64,000 bases of DNA, from contig CM026387.1 of assembly GCA_014843695.1 (NCBI GenBank), forward strand, positions 75,766,013 through 75,830,012, written 5' to 3'. Made by a program: the position numbers and the translations under genes. This document shows positions 45,944 to 57,474 of this stretch, in pieces. This DNA is from Archivesica marissinica (Eukaryota > Mollusca > Bivalvia > Venerida > Vesicomyidae). The notes under the pieces are model-generated. The model saw only the letters and a list, made by a program, of their open reading frames with translations. It had not been told where the DNA came from and ran no database searches. The stretch's first letter is position 1. Each line of letters opens with the position of its first letter.

Positions 45944-46429
45944 TTAACCTGCCAATCATGACCAAAGATGGACGGATCTGTAGTCCAGTGGTGACACGCT
46001 GGACTGGTAATCCAGGGATCACAGGTTTGATACCCCGTCTGACCCTAATAAAATTAACAGTCTTTCAGATGGGACGTTAAACCGAGGTCTCGTGTCGGTG
46101 CTTTACACCGTGCACGTAAAAGAACCAGAGGAGACTCTGGAATGGGTCTCTGTCTGTATCATTGCACTATCCTCCAAAAATCGAAAATGACTAATCTCTT
46201 CAGGAGGTGTCGCTCATATGGGCAACCAGAAGCGACGATAAATAAACGTAAAACACACACATAACCAAAGTCTGATCAGGCTCTATGCTATTCGGACACT
46301 GGAGTTAAAACACTTGTCTGAATAGCAAACAACATAGATCCTGATCAGGTGTGCAGATACGCTGCGGCTGATCAGGATCTATGTTGTTTGCACATTCCGT
46401 CCATTTTATTCGGCAGGTTACGGGCTAAG
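45944..46429 (+). mobile_element. PB2-related TTAA MITE split by a SINE
   Basis: Left end TTAACCTGCCAATCATG at 45944. The right part resumes at 46271 with 'CTGATCAGGCTCTATGC', 'CAACATAGATCCTGATCAG' and 'CGGCAGGTTACGGGCTAA'. SINE-A copy 2 lies between. The ends resemble the 23906 copy more than PB2 proper. Confidence 0.65.
45968..46263 (+). mobile_element. SINE-A copy 2, full length
   Basis: A-box-like 'TAGTCCAGTGGTGACACGC' and B-box-like 'GGTTTGATACCC', complete body, CA-rich tail, and target duplication ACCAAAG (45961-45967 and 46264-46270). It is inserted into the MITE, so the MITE is older. Confidence 0.9.
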
Positions 46430-46584
46430 TACTAAAACTAAGCAAGGTAACTAAAATGTTGTTAACTCGCTGATCTCTAAATAGTTCTAAGCTATATAAA
46501 TGTACATACCGGTACACACAGACTAGATGATTCTGCCTTCTGTGCATTCATGTCATTGTTAAAAACACCGGTAGTATATAGTGG
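46430..46584. other. Single-copy spacer
   Basis: Nothing recognised. Confidence 0.3.
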
Positions 46585-46818
46585 AAGTCGTGATAGCGCA
46601 GTGGATGCGCGTTCGCTTCAGGTGCGAAAGGTCCGGAGTTCGAGCCCCACTGGAGCCGTTACGATGGTGCCCTTAGGCAAGGCATTTAAATTCCACGTTG
46701 CCTCTTCTCTCTCCCTCGTGGCGATGGATTTCATCAGGAATGAGGTCTCGAGAGTGATTTATATAAGTTGAAATAACTTGTTTCGCAATCGAGCTAAAAT
46801 AAATTTGTATAAACTAAG
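46585..46818 (+). mobile_element. SINE-B copy 6, full length
   Basis: Best-preserved copy: A box 'GATAGCGCAGTGGATGCG', tRNA-Leu(CAG)-like anticodon stem-loop 'TTCGCTTCAGGTGCGAA', B box 'GAGTTCGAGCCCC', body and 3' end 'AAATTTGTATAAACTAA'. Confidence 0.87.
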
Positions 46819-47232
46819 TGCTATAATATACAATATATAGGAAATGGATTCAAAGCTGAGTCAATTAGATTGATCCTGGATGTATCATGTCCAAACAGTC
46901 AGAAGTAGGGAATGTTCCAGCCAGCCTGACCGTATTAAAGTCCCCCAACTGTGTTTACTTACAATGTGCCATATTGAGATAAGCTAGGAGCTGATTACTA
47001 GAATACAATTTAGCAACATTTTGATGCCGATGTTGTGAAACTGTAATCTATAAATTACCTCCCTTTATGATTGGAGTTGCAGTTTGGTGCTGGATAAGGT
47101 CCAAGTTTCTTTCTTTATTACAGGACAATCTGATTAGAAGTGGGAGGTCAGTCTGTTGTAGCAGGGATCAGACCACCCACATGTAGCAGTGTGCATATTA
47201 ACTGTATATGTATGAGATGGTTACATGCAGGT
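46819..47232. other. Single-copy stretch
   Basis: Nothing recognised. Confidence 0.35.
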
Positions 47233-47304
47233 AGTCCAGTTAGCTCAGCCAATAAGAGCATTTGCCCTGCACGAAAGGTCCCGGGTTTGAGCCCCGGGTT
47301 GACT
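47233..47304 (+). tRNA. tRNA-Ala(TGC)-like sequence, probably a pseudogene or SINE head
   Basis: 72 nt with A box 'TTAGCTCAGCCAATAAGAGC', an anticodon arm that presents TGC, and a T arm 'CCGGGTTTGAGCCCCGG'. The acceptor stem has two mismatches and the T loop departs from TTCRANY (TTTGAGC), so a working tRNA is doubtful. Confidence 0.45.
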
Positions 47305-48002
47305 GCACATTTTTCTCATCCTGTGACACACCTTTCCGGGGCAAGAATCAGTACTGAATTCTCCGCGATTTGCTATTTATCCTACCTTCATGCGAAATAA
47401 CGTACAAAAACGGCCTGTCTAATAAATTTTAAAGCTTTCGTGACGGACTACTTTTATGACCCAGATTACGGTTTGTAAATAAACAAAGCGTCTGTCGTCA
47501 CATTGTGTTGTCTGCTGAGTTTGGAAACTGTGGATAGAAATATCAATGCGCAACATATTACCAACTGCGTAGCGAGTTTGTAAGCTGTCATGGCTAGCTT
47601 GTTTGTTTTTGTGTTGGGTGCACTCAGAATGTAGGATAAATAGGCAGAGCCGCGCCTTGTATTTTTACTCAGACTCGCCTAATAAATTAAAATTTATAAG
47701 ACAGTAACCTAATATTCTCTATATATAATACAAGTACCGGAAGGAATAATGTATGAACACACTGTAAACAGATGCCATAAAATTCCTACACCCATGATTA
47801 CATTTTGTAATTATACAGAAAACAATAAGGATAGCATTGATGTTCTACGATATAAATAGAAACAACTGCAACATCACACTTGGATAAAGCCGTATATAAA
47901 TGTGTGATCATCCTCAAGGTAAACAAGTACCCTACACAGGACAAAGAGAAGCTACAAATACTGGAGCGATTCAATAGAACACTGACTGTACATTGTACGG
48001 TT
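47305..48002. other. Single-copy stretch
   Basis: Nothing recognised. Confidence 0.35.
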
Positions 48003-48140
48003 TGTTTGTTTGCCTGTTTGGGGTGTACACCTGCATCAGCACAATTTTGGGCTATATCACCAACACCCTTCCTGGGCAGGCTCCAGCGGTTAATCAGTAT
48101 TTGGTGCACCAACTTCTGTAAGAAACTGCAAACTTGTTCA
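48003..48140 (-). mobile_element. SINE-C fragment
   Basis: 'CTGCATCAGCACAATTTTGG', 'CCTTCCTGGGCAGGCTCCAG' and 'GTAAGAAACTGC' match the copy at 48765. It lacks the tRNA head. Confidence 0.75.
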
Positions 48141-48165
48141 TGTATTCTCTTCTGCAACATCGAGT

Positions 48166-48748
48166 TCTGACACTAGTGCTGAAACTAGTTCTGACACTAG
48201 TATCAACATTAGCAACGACACTAGTGCTGAAACCAGTTCCGACACTACTAACGACAATAGTGCTGAAACCAGTTCCGACACTACTAACGAAAATAGTGCT
48301 GAAACCAGTTCCGACACTACTAACGAAAATAGTGCTGAAACCAGTTCCGACAATACTAATGACACTAGTGGTGAAACTAGTTCCGACACTACTAACGACA
48401 CTAGTGCTGAAACCAGTTCCAACACTACTAACGACAATAGTGCTGAAACCAGTTCCGACACTACTAATGACACTAGTGCTGAAACCAGTTCCGACACTAC
48501 TAACGACAATAGTGCTGAAACCAGTTCCGACACTACTAACGAAAATAGTGCTGAAACCAGTTCCGACACTACTAACGAAAATAGTGCTGAAACCAGTTCC
48601 GACAATACTAATGACACTAGTGGTGAAACTAGTTCCGACACTACTAACGACACTAGTGCTGAAACCAGTTCCAACACTACTAACGACAATAGTGCTGAAA
48701 CCAGTTCCGACACTACTAATGACACTAGTGCTGAAACCAGTTCTGTTA
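48166..48748. repeat. 36-bp minisatellite, left block
   Basis: Units of 36 bp such as 'GACACTACTAACGACAATAG' + 'TGCTGAAACCAGTTCC', built from a 12-18 bp sub-repeat. The period is divisible by 3, so long frames are open on both strands. These are not genes. Confidence 0.93.
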
Positions 48749-49015
48749 TGTTATATTTCGGGTTTTACGCCTGCATCAGCACCATTTTGGGCTATATCGC
48801 CGGCGGGCAGTTTACCTAACAACACCTTTCCTGGGCATGCTCCAGCGGTTAACCAGTACTTGGGTGCACCAACCTCCGTAAGAAACTGCCAACTTTTTCA
48901 TATAAATGAGACACGACCTGAGCGGGGCTCGAACCCGTGTGACCATCAGTGATGATAGGTTACAGTGGTATAAAAGTCAGCGACCTTAACCACTCGACCA
49001 CGGAGGCGGACTCGA
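48749..49015 (-). mobile_element. SINE-C copy with tRNA head, inside the 36-bp array
   Basis: On the minus strand: A box 'TGGTCGAGTGGTTAAGG', B box 'GGGTTCGAGCCCC', then a body with 'GTTTCTTACGGAGGTTGG'. It interrupts the minisatellite, which resumes at 49016. The head includes the exact segment expanded at 32.1-33.5 kb. Confidence 0.85.
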
Positions 49016-49505
49016 AACTAGTTCTGACACTACTAACAATACTAGTGGTGAAACCAGTTCTGACACTACTAATGACACTAGCAATGAAACTAGTTCTGAC
49101 ACTACTAACGACACTAGTGCTGAAACCAGTTCCGACACTACTAATGACACTAGTGGTGAAACTAGTTCCGACAATACTAATGACACTAGTGGTGAAACCA
49201 GTTCCGACACTACTAACAACACTAGTGCTGAAACCAGTTCCGACACTACTAATGACACTAGCAATGAAACTAGTTCTGACACTACTAACGACACTAGTGC
49301 TGAAACCAGTTCCGACACTACTAACGACACTAGCAATGAAACTAGTTCTGACACTAGTAACAACACCGGTAGTGACACTAACAACAAAACTAGTTCTGAC
49401 ACTATTAATAACACTAGCAATAACACTAGTTATACCACCATAGTTGACACAAGCTACAACACCAGTTGTGAAACTAGTTCTGACACTAGCAACAACACAC
49501 TAGAG
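49016..49505. repeat. 36-bp minisatellite, right block
   Basis: Same unit as 48166-48748, more diverged toward the right end ('AACACTAGCAATAACACTAG'). Confidence 0.92.
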
Positions 49506-49989
49506 TTCTGACACCAGTAAGAAGAGTAATTATCTCATCCAATCCACTGCACATGAAATAAATGTACTATTATTGAAGAAAGAAATTAGAAGCATCAACA
49601 TCAGCGGAATTGAAGAGCAATGTCTAGCTGTGAATGATCAATTACACACGATTCAACATTGATTTTCTTAATTGCTTGGCCTTTCAAGCTCATCTGTAAA
49701 TCACTGCACAGTTTCATTCAGTAAAGATCTAGGACCAGTGACATAAATGCTGATAATGCAACAGACCATTTCCTGGAAGTATCCTCAATCAATAACCTAA
49801 TCCCCAGAGCTCTTAATTATTCCATCATATCTTACTATTCTCTATGCGGCAAGTGTTTAGGACCCCCCAACGGCTACTCTCGACAGCATCTAGATTTAGT
49901 GAATCTTAATGTTTATCTCAAATTTCCAAAAGCCCTTAGAAATAGCACATGAACGAACAAACCCAATACTGACAGCTAGAAGGGGGCTT
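49506..49989. other. Single-copy stretch
   Basis: Nothing recognised. Confidence 0.35.
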
Positions 49990-50150
49990 TCACGGCCGAG
50001 CGTGGACTCCGAATCACTTGCCTGTAACCACTGTAGGTTCGAATCCCACTGGGGGTTGGCGTGTTAATTCATGTGAGGAAGCTATCCAGCTGGCTAGTGG
50101 GAGGTCGATGGTTCTACCAGTGTGCCAGTCCATGCCTGAAATGGGGGTGG
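49990..50150 (+). mobile_element. SINE-E copy 2
   Basis: B box 'AGGTTCGAATCCC', then 'AGCTATCCAGCTGGC', 'GGTCGATGGTTCTACC' and 'CATGCCTGAAAT', in the same order as at 1385. Confidence 0.65.
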
Positions 50151-50645
50151 GGGTGGAGGTTAGATATTATGAGCGTCGGTCATTTTGGAAGCAGGTGGGG
50201 GGGGGGGGTATTGATGAAAAACATATTCCAAATAATGTTTCAAGTGAATTCTGTAACAGAAAAGCAAAACTTAAAATCTATCTCCTCCATGTGGTATGCC
50301 ACACAGACGAGACCTGTGACAACTGTGAGCATAATTTATAAACAAGTCACAGACTTAAACAAATTGGTAACATATATTAACAACTTCTCACTTACAGAAC
50401 ATTTCATCACAAATATCACAACTATAACAATTAAAATTACCGGTAAATATGATTAATTAATTTTTCAAAACATAAAACAAACTTCCTTGTTCTACATCTA
50501 ACATCCTTGAATCTATACTATTCTCTAACAACAATAATACCGCTTTCCTTTGTTCAACTATACTCTATTAACAAAAAACAACAGAACTTGTGAAATATCA
50601 ACATTTGGTACTGGTAAGCATATTCACTTCTTCAAAATGACAATA
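50151..50645. other. Single-copy stretch
   Basis: A G run at 50196-50207. Nothing else recognised. Confidence 0.35.
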
Positions 50646-50653
50646 GCAATTTT

Positions 50654-50955
50654 TACACAGACGGACCTGCAGTCCAGTGGTTAACACGTTGGACTGGTAA
50701 TCTAGGGATCGCAGGTTCAATCCCCCCGTCTGACCATAATAAAATGAACAGTCTTTCAGATGGGACGTTAAACCGAGGTCTCGTGTCGGTTCTTTACACT
50801 GTGCACGTAAAAGAACCAGAGGAGATTCTGGAATGGGTCTCTGTCTGTATCATTGCACTATCCTCCAAAAATCTAAAATGACTAATCTCTTCAGGAGGCG
50901 TCGCTCATATGGGCAACCGGTAGCGACGATAAATAAACGTAAAACAAACACACAG
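50654..50955 (+). mobile_element. SINE-A copy 3, full length
   Basis: Head 'GCAGTCCAGTGGTTAACACG', B box 'AGGTTCAATCCCC', full body and CA-rich tail. Target duplication GCAATTTT (50646-50653 and 50956-50963). Confidence 0.9.
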
Positions 50956-50963
50956 CGCAATTT

Positions 50964-51911
50964 TAAAAGGGTTACCATATCACTGTACTAGTTACAATTT
51001 ATAAAACCAGTAATACACAAGAATATCCATCGTAGGACATCCTAATGTACTTCATTATAGATAATTATATACGTATATAGGATACTGCTTTTTTTGTTCA
51101 TCTTTCTCCATTTTTTAAATTTCTTAATCCTCTGTCTGTATTTTGTTTATAATTAATATCTATCATTTGAAGTGATATAGCTTGACACTGTTTATCTGAT
51201 TTTAATTCTCGACACTAAAAATAGGGCTCGGCATTTAAACTAGGATCATGTTTACGAGCTTCCCTGAGTGGTAATGACAATACATGTAGATGTGAAACTG
51301 AATTCATCGGATATCACGAAAATTAATGACCGTAAATCATTTTTAGCCGGTTTTATTACAGTGCAATTTCATTTTTCTTAAAAATAATATTACTTTTAAT
51401 GTTCGGTATTTTAACCCCATTATTTAAGATTTATAAATTCTTCATTAAATAGAACAATACAAAAACAGTTGATCACCCAACAGTGTTTTCCAACTCTCCA
51501 GCCTATATGGGTATAATGCATCAGTAACCTGTAGGTGCACATGTACCCACTGTAGATGTATAACACAGAACTTCTGGACTACAATATCATAAAATATCAA
51601 AACAGCAACTAAGTATACTTCTGTAACATGAGAGTTTCCCTATGGCTATTTCCAATAACAGGTAACAACCAACAACAAGTTATCAACCACATTTACATAC
51701 ATGTATCTAACATCCAAGTCCTGCTCAAACACAGACACTGTATCTATACAGACCGCTCCACATATAGTGGGCACCTCAACACAACAAAGACTACTAGTTT
51801 GCCAGCATCTAGTTGCCTTGTCAATTACTTGTAATCTAAACCCTTTTCCACAGAGAAATGTACGAAATGTACGTTTCTATATTTATGTTTATGGATCTTC
51901 ATACTATCATG
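50964..51911. other. Single-copy stretch
   Basis: AT-rich. Nothing recognised. Confidence 0.35.
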
Positions 51912-51913
51912 TA

Positions 51914-52111
51914 CAGTCTACATCCGTTATGTCAAAGTCAGCTATGTCGAATTCTTCGGTTATCTCGAAGTCGGATCAAAGTACCGTTTCAGACACTTAT
52001 CATTTTACATATAACTGGATCTGTTTATATCGATTTTCGTTAAGTCAAACTTCGGTTATGTCGAAGTATTTTGTTCGGTCAGACGGAATTCGACATAACG
52101 GATGTAGACTG
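51914..52111. mobile_element. TA-flanked palindromic MITE (pogo/Tigger-like)
   Basis: Perfect ~20-bp terminal inverted repeat CAGTCTACATCCGTTATGTC, TA duplicated on both sides (51912-51913, 52112-52113), 198 bp. Interior repeats of 'TTATGTCGAA(G)T' type. CAG ends and TA targets fit Tc1/mariner-pogo. Confidence 0.82.
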
Positions 52112-52324
52112 TACTTATAAATGACAGATCATCTCTAGATAAGTAGTGAACATTTCGATCAGATCTCTATATATAGAGAGAGATTACTGGGAATGTATTG
52201 TTGCATCCACTACATGTATGTTAATCTCACTTTCATTATTATTTTTCGGTTTGAGCACTAATACGACACTGTACATGTATGTTGTATTGGTACTAGCATG
52301 GAGTCACTTTTATATGGGAAAGGG

Positions 52325-52565
52325 TTAACCCATCCAACACCAAGTAACTCACATGGACTGGTCCATGATATTCATAAACCAATAAATGAATCAGAAAATC
52401 ACATTTGGACCAGTTCATTTATCAAAATGGGTAATTATGTCTAAAAATAGTCATATCACTGGCAAAAAGTGCAGATCCTGATGAGACGGCTCATCACGAG
52501 CCGGCTCATCTGGATCTACACTTTTTGTAAATCTATTTAGAGGTCTGTGGTGTTGAAAGGGTTAA
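52325..52565 (+). mobile_element. TTAA MITE, family PB1, copy 3
   Basis: TTAA both ends, complete internal hairpin around 'GTGCAGATCCTGATGAGACG' and 'CGGCTCATCTGGATCTACAC'. Lies 0.9 kb downstream of the FOXO stop, possibly inside its 3' UTR. Confidence 0.88.
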
Positions 52566-53487
52566 GACCGTAGGTAATCCTGTGTACTACTATTATTCCC
52601 TTTACTACACTACAAGCACTATCTATTTCCCGTGTATCTCAGTGCTGTCAAGTTATTGTCAAGATCCTTTACTCCATCGTCCCGTCCCTCCTCTTCATCA
52701 ATTAACAGATCCAATTCTCCTATTTTCATACCATATTCTCCAATCTTCGAAATTATCCCGTTTCATAAATTTGTTTCCCGCATCTTCATTTCACAGATCT
52801 ATGGTACCCATTTTTTTCATCCAGTCTTTTCTTACATGTATATTAAGCAATCCGTCTTCGTATACATGTAATGAATACAAATTAGCACTTTTCTGTTCTT
52901 TTCTTCAAGAAATCATGACACTGCTTTCATGGAATACATCAACATACATGAACATGTATATACATACCTATCTGAACATCTTACAATGATTTCCATTTCC
53001 CACCAGACGTCAATCTTCCTGACCTGGTATTTCTATCTTTTCCGAAGAATTTAACACAACATCTTATTTGATAAGATAGCTCTGATAATTTCCCACCAGA
53101 CGTCAATCTTCCTGACCTGGTATTTCTATCTTTTCCGAAGAATTTAACACAACATCTTATTTGATAAGATAGCTCTGATAAACACAAACACCTTAAATTG
53201 AGGATTCACTCTTCCTACACGGAGACAGTGAGACCCAACACCTGTTTCCTTTTAACCCAAACTGGCCATGTCTGCATAACGGCATTGCACTAACACTTAC
53301 ACAGTATGATCAGCGCCACCCAACATAAACACCCATCAAACTATATGACATGTACAGTATTTTCACAACATTTGTTTTCCGACCTTCCATTGAAACATTA
53401 CCAGTTCCATCCAATGCAATATACTAATCTACTCAATAGATCTATGCAAAGCACTACATGTTTTTTTTACCTAGCTTAGGAGTCTCG
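52566..53487 (-). other. Probable FOXO 3' UTR / downstream region
   Basis: Follows the FOXO stop on the minus strand. It contains a 93-bp tandem duplication (52996-53182). No certain polyadenylation signal was identified. Confidence 0.4.
52996..53182. repeat. 93-bp tandem duplication
   Basis: 'TCCCACCAGACGTCAATCTT' and the following 70 bases occur twice with period 93 and essentially no differences. Confidence 0.93.
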
Positions 53488-54936
53488 TTACCGAACAAGA
53501 TTTTGACTGTCGGACGTACTGCCATTTTGAGTTGATGAATTCCCATCAAAGTTAAAGTCAAGGTTGGAATCTAGGGCCAGTTCATGACGTAGAAGTTGCT
53601 CAACATCGTAGTCGAGATCAAGCATATTGTTAGTGTCGATCTGTTCCTCTAGACTCATATTACTTTCAGTGCGAACCGGACCATTCACCGCTTCAGAAGT
53701 ATTTGTCGGTTGAGAAAAGATTACCATATTTGTCTCGGGCAAAGCATTAATTTGGTTATTGTTAACTACAGTATCTATACTTGGCATTGGAGAATTTGAG
53801 AACATATTGAATTGTTCAAACGGCTGTGGCTGGCTAGTGCGTACCTGAGGCTGATATGCCGATGAATTGATGTGCTGCGTGAGCGCCGCTCGCAACATCG
53901 AATCATTTGGCGCTTCTAGGCACTGCTGAAGAAGAGATCGGCCACTTCCTATAACACCCATCGGAACCTGGGGCTGTACGTGATTCATTGGCACTTGATT
54001 AGCCGGTGACGGGATTGGTGATGATTTGATTGGCTGTGGCGAGTATCTCGGTCTCGGTGAGTAGTTTGAGGGACTCAGCTGGGGAGATCGTACTGGTGAA
54101 AGTTGGGTGTTAATCCCTAATATTGTTGAGCCAGGGCTGGTCATGGTTTGTGGTGATAAAATCTGCCGCTGAGACATCGCATTATCCTGATATAGATGAT
54201 TCGGTGACATATTTGTATAGTTACGCGATTGGCTCGTCAGTGTATCCAGATTTAATACTGAGGACTGATGTGAGTTCTGTTGCTGCAAGTGATCGTTATA
54301 CGATGGTGGGGCGGGAAGGTTGGAAAATGAAGGACCGTCGAAATTGTTCTGTGAATTAAACTGAATCATAGACCCTCCAGAAAGTAATTGTTGTTTCAAT
54401 GTCATGTCAATATCATTAGAGTCACCTGAAAGACCTTGGCTTATAGGCTCAGACTTTATATTAAGTCCTCCAACTAAAGAATCAACCAAAGAATATGCCT
54501 CGTTACTATTTGAATTAAAGTTTTCCGCACGTAATTCAGTAGCCCATGGAATTGGAGACATTGGTGGCACCTGGCCGTCATGTAAATCTGGTTCAACAGC
54601 AGCTTGTATCGGAGACAACCTCCCACAGCTGCTTGCGTTGCTTTCAGCTCGAGTGCGAAATTCAGGGCTCAAATTAAAGCTATAATGTAAGTCTTGAAAA
54701 TCTTCACCCGACAAGGAAGAGCCATTTTCCTGAGCAGCTCGAATGGCTTCTATACGTTTTTTAATCCGACCCCTCTTTTTTTCTAAATTTTTTGTTTCCA
54801 TGCTGCCAGCACGACGTCTAGGCGCTTTCCCTGGTTTGGCATCTGGGTTGATAACCCACCATGAACTCTTGCCAGTACCTTCATTTTGAATGCGCATAAA
54901 TCGACTGTGAAGTGACAGATTGTGCCGAATGGAATT
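53488..54936 (-). CDS. FOXO: FOXO transcription factor, last coding exon
   Basis: Encodes 482 residues plus a TAA stop. The acceptor TTTTCAG precedes '[13 protein letters not shown]', the forkhead recognition helix; vertebrate FOXO genes have an intron at this same point. Exon residues 1-31 finish the forkhead domain (WW at 26-27). 'PRRRAGSME' (Ser45) and '[10 protein letters not shown]' (Ser99) are Akt-type R-x-R-x-x-S sites matching FOXO1 Ser256 and Ser319. A basic stretch 'KKRGRIKKR' (53-61) fits the nuclear localisation signal. 'GRLSPIQ' follows the second Akt site as in vertebrates. The acidic C-terminus with 'LDFNFD' (about 459-464) is the transactivation motif. FOXO is the nuclear effector of insulin/PI3K signalling, excluded from the nucleus when Akt phosphorylates these sites. 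The first exon, with the N-terminal Akt site and most of the forkhead, is not in the window, so intron 1 exceeds 9 kb. The frame stays open 69 codons into the intron by chance. Confidence 0.96.
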   Translation of the reverse strand, partial: NSIRHNLSLHSRFMRIQNEGTGKSSWWVINPDAKPGKAPRRRAGSMETKNLEKKRGRIKKRIEAIRAAQENGSSLSGEDFQDLHYSFNLSPEFRTRAESNASSCGRLSPIQAAVEPDLHDGQVPPMSPIPWATELRAENFNSNSNEAYSLVDSLVGGLNIKSEPISQGLSGDSNDIDMTLKQQLLSGGSMIQFNSQNNFDGPSFSNLPAPPSYNDHLQQQNSHQSSVLNLDTLTSQSRNYTNMSPNHLYQDNAMSQRQILSPQTMTSPGSTILGINTQLSPVRSPQLSPSNYSPRPRYSPQPIKSSPIPSPANQVPMNHVQPQVPMGVIGSGRSLLQQCLEAPNDSMLRAALTQHINSSAYQPQVRTSQPQPFEQFNMFSNSPMPSIDTVVNNNQINALPETNMVIFSQPTNTSEAVNGPVRTESNMSLEEQIDTNNMLDLDYDVEQLLRHELALDSNLDFNFDGNSSTQNGSTSDSQNLVR

Positions 54937-55143
54937 CTGAAAATATATGGAAAAACTTGTGTAGAATATAGTATAGAAGTTATGCAATTCTGAACATATA
55001 TGAAAACTTGTGTAGAATATAGTATAGAAGTTATGCAATTCTGAACATATATGAAAACTTGTGTAGAATATAGTATAGAAGTTTATGCAATTCTGAAAAT
55101 AAACTTGGGTAGAGTGAAGCATAATGGAATTCTGAAAATACAA
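54929..55143. repeat. ~52-bp tandem repeat that copies the FOXO splice acceptor
   Basis: The junction block 'GGAATTCTGAAAATA' (minus strand: TTTTCAG then AATTCC) at 54931 recurs exactly at 55126. Variants 'GCAATTCTGAACATATATGA' recur at about 54985, 55036 and 55088. Each copy keeps a TTCAG acceptor-like sequence followed by AATT. Confidence 0.9.
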
Positions 55144-55176
55144 GTGAAGTTATTGGCCTCAGCTACACCTTCAGAA

Positions 55177-55310
55177 TAGGGAGAGGGAGAAGTTGAGTGT
55201 ACATGAGGGAGAAGTTGAGTGTATATGATGGAGAAGTTGAATGTATATGAGGGAGAAGTTGAGTGTATATGAGGGTGAAGTTGAGTGTATATGAGGGAGA
55301 AGTTCAGTTG
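55177..55310. repeat. ~21-bp minisatellite
   Basis: About six copies of 'GAGGGAGAAGTTGAGTGTAT' plus 1-2 bases, in FOXO intron 1. Confidence 0.85.
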
Positions 55311-55656
55311 AATTCAGGGGGAAACTCATGTATAACTTCTACATGTACACTGCATAATTGTATGTTCCGAAATTTAGCTATGCATGTTTGGCCAAAGTTC
55401 ACGGTCAATATTGGGGGTGGAGACTTACTGTGGGTGTAGAGAATTAGTATTTGGATGTGTATGCCAAGATTGAGAAATGACAACGTTCAAGGTTATTTTG
55501 ACGCATAATTTCTGAAATCATACTACCGGTACATTTGTCCAAAATTCAAGTACATTTAAGACACTCTTAGGGTGGGGAACAACATCTAGAAACAGTACAT
55601 TGCTGGTTTTTAGTTAAAATGTATATGCAAGTATGTAATTGTTGACAGCACCTCTG
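55311..55656. other. FOXO intron 1, single-copy part
   Basis: Nothing recognised. Confidence 0.4.
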
Positions 55657-55669
55657 AACCAGAAAGGTG

Positions 55670-55960
55670 TGTGTGTGTTTTACATTTATTTATCATCGCT
55701 ACCAGTTGCCCATATGAGCGACGCCTCCTGAAGAGATTAGTCAATTTAGATTTTAGAGGATAGTGCATGATACAGACAGAGACCCATTCCAGAGTCTCCT
55801 TTGGTTCTTTTACGTGCATGGTGTAAAGCACCGACACGAGACCTCGGTTTAAAGTCCCATCTCAAAGACTGTTAATTTTATTAGGGTCAGACGGGGGTCG
55901 AACCTGAGATCCCTGGATTACCAGTCCAGCGTGTTACCACTGGACTACAGATCTGTCTGC
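55670..55960 (-). mobile_element. SINE-A copy 4 (reverse), full length
   Basis: Full reverse copy with CA tail (seen as GTGTGTGT) and tRNA head. 13-bp target duplication AACCAGAAAGGTG / AACCGGAAAGGTG at 55657-55669 and 55961-55973. Confidence 0.9.
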
Positions 55961-55973
55961 AACCGGAAAGGTG

Positions 55974-56590
55974 ACTACCTAGTCTGGCTTTTCACTAGAC
56001 AAAATCTACTCCCTCACCCGAGTAAGCTGAAATAACTGACTTCTGTCAAGGAATTTATGACCTAGCGACTCTTGACGTAATTCTTAAACAACTGTTATGA
56101 ATTGGGACATCAGTTGCATTACAGTTTGTAAAACCATTAATTTTATACAGTTGAAAGAATTATTAAAATGTAACAATTAAGGAAGTTATTGCAAATTTGA
56201 ATGTTTCGGTTAAATCTGGCAACAACAGGACACAATTTAAATATATCATTTATACATAATGCAGTATTGTGATTAATTATATACACTGTACGTCTATACC
56301 TATATTATTAGAGTTTGTTGAATATGTACAGCATCTAGACATGTTTCACATTACAGTAAAATTCCTCGACAACCCATATATTAAGACCACCCTGCTATCC
56401 TGCTATTAGACCAGTTTTTCACAAAACAGAATTATTTCTTCTATATTTCAATGGTGACCAACCCCTTTAATAGGACCACCTTGATATTCAGTAATAAGAC
56501 CACCTATTTCAGTCCCAAATGATACCAAAACTCTAGTAATAAGACCCCGACAAATTCACAAGTGTTCTGACACTTATTATTATATATAAG
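55974..56590. other. FOXO intron 1 with a possible pogo-like remnant
   Basis: From about 56353, 'ACAGTAAAATTCCTCGAC' is followed by several degenerate 'TAATAAGACCACC' blocks, reminiscent of Tigger-like MITEs. No right end was found. Confidence 0.35.
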
Positions 56591-56872
56591 ACGGATTTGT
56601 AGTCCAGTGGTAACGCGCTCGACTGGTAATCCAGGGATCGCAAGTTCGATCCCCCATCTGACCCTAATAAAATTAAGTCTTTCAGATGGGACTTTAAACC
56701 GAGGTCTTGTGTTGGTGCTGTACACCGTGCACGTAAAAGAACCAGAGGAGACTCTGGAATGGGTCCCTGTCTGTATCATTGCACTATCCTCCAAAAATCT
56801 AAAATGACTAATCTCTTCAGGAGGTGTCGCTCATATGGGCAACCGGTAGCGACGATAAATAAACGTAAAACA
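56591..56872 (+). mobile_element. SINE-A copy 5
   Basis: Head 'TAGTCCAGTGGTAACGCGC', B box 'AAGTTCGATCCCC', body and tail as in the other copies. The target duplication is not clear. Confidence 0.87.
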
Positions 56873-57474
56873 CACTTAATTCTGTACATTGTGTCATCCA
56901 TCTCATGTCACAAATGTGTGAAAGTTGAGTTTATTTCATACAATAATTATTGATATGAACATGTCAATAACCAACAAATATAACATAGCAATAGAGCAAT
57001 GCTGTAAAACATGCATACAATTATTTAACATTTATTTATTAATGTGCACTTTCAACTTCAACTTCTTACTGCTGAACAATCAGTCATGATTATATTCTTT
57101 GGCAGGCGCAGTCTAGAATGGTTAGTTAATCTAAAATGGTATGTACAAGTTAAAAAGATAAAAGGAACTACAAAGCTATAGAAAAAGCAGACAGTACAAA
57201 GATTAGAGAGAGTTATGTCCAGTCTGCTAACAAAGGTCGGCAGACTGCTTTGTTAGCTGACTGAGACTCTACTGTATATATGTCAGTAGACTGTTCCATA
57301 GCCTGATTGTTCTTGGGGGAAATGAGTTGGCATGATATTGGGTTTTTGACTGTGGGATTAGATAGTTATGGTTTCCAAATAATCATTGCCACATTTCTTA
57401 CTTTAAATCGATATTTATCGTTTATTTCACAGACTTTTAAAATAAATTTATAATCATTTTGTAATAATGAGTTT
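56873..57474. other. FOXO intron 1, single-copy part
   Basis: Nothing recognised. Confidence 0.35.

Noticed and set aside
45968..46042. Functional tRNA-Thr(GGT) genes in the SINE-A heads
   Set aside because: The heads have worn acceptor stems and B boxes and are followed by a constant SINE body in all five copies.
48134..49443. Long open frames on both strands (Leu/Val/Pro/Thr-rich, up to 272 residues)
   Set aside because: The 36-bp tandem period is divisible by 3, so every frame lacking a stop in one unit is open throughout. Both strands are equally open and there is no homology.
51701..52120. 139-residue open frame
   Set aside because: Its second half is the palindromic TA-flanked MITE, and the first half has no homology.
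54937..55143. 69 extra N-terminal residues joined to the FOXO exon
   Set aside because: This part is intronic minisatellite. A good acceptor at 54937-54938 matches the conserved FOXO intron position, and the residues are repeats of the junction itself.
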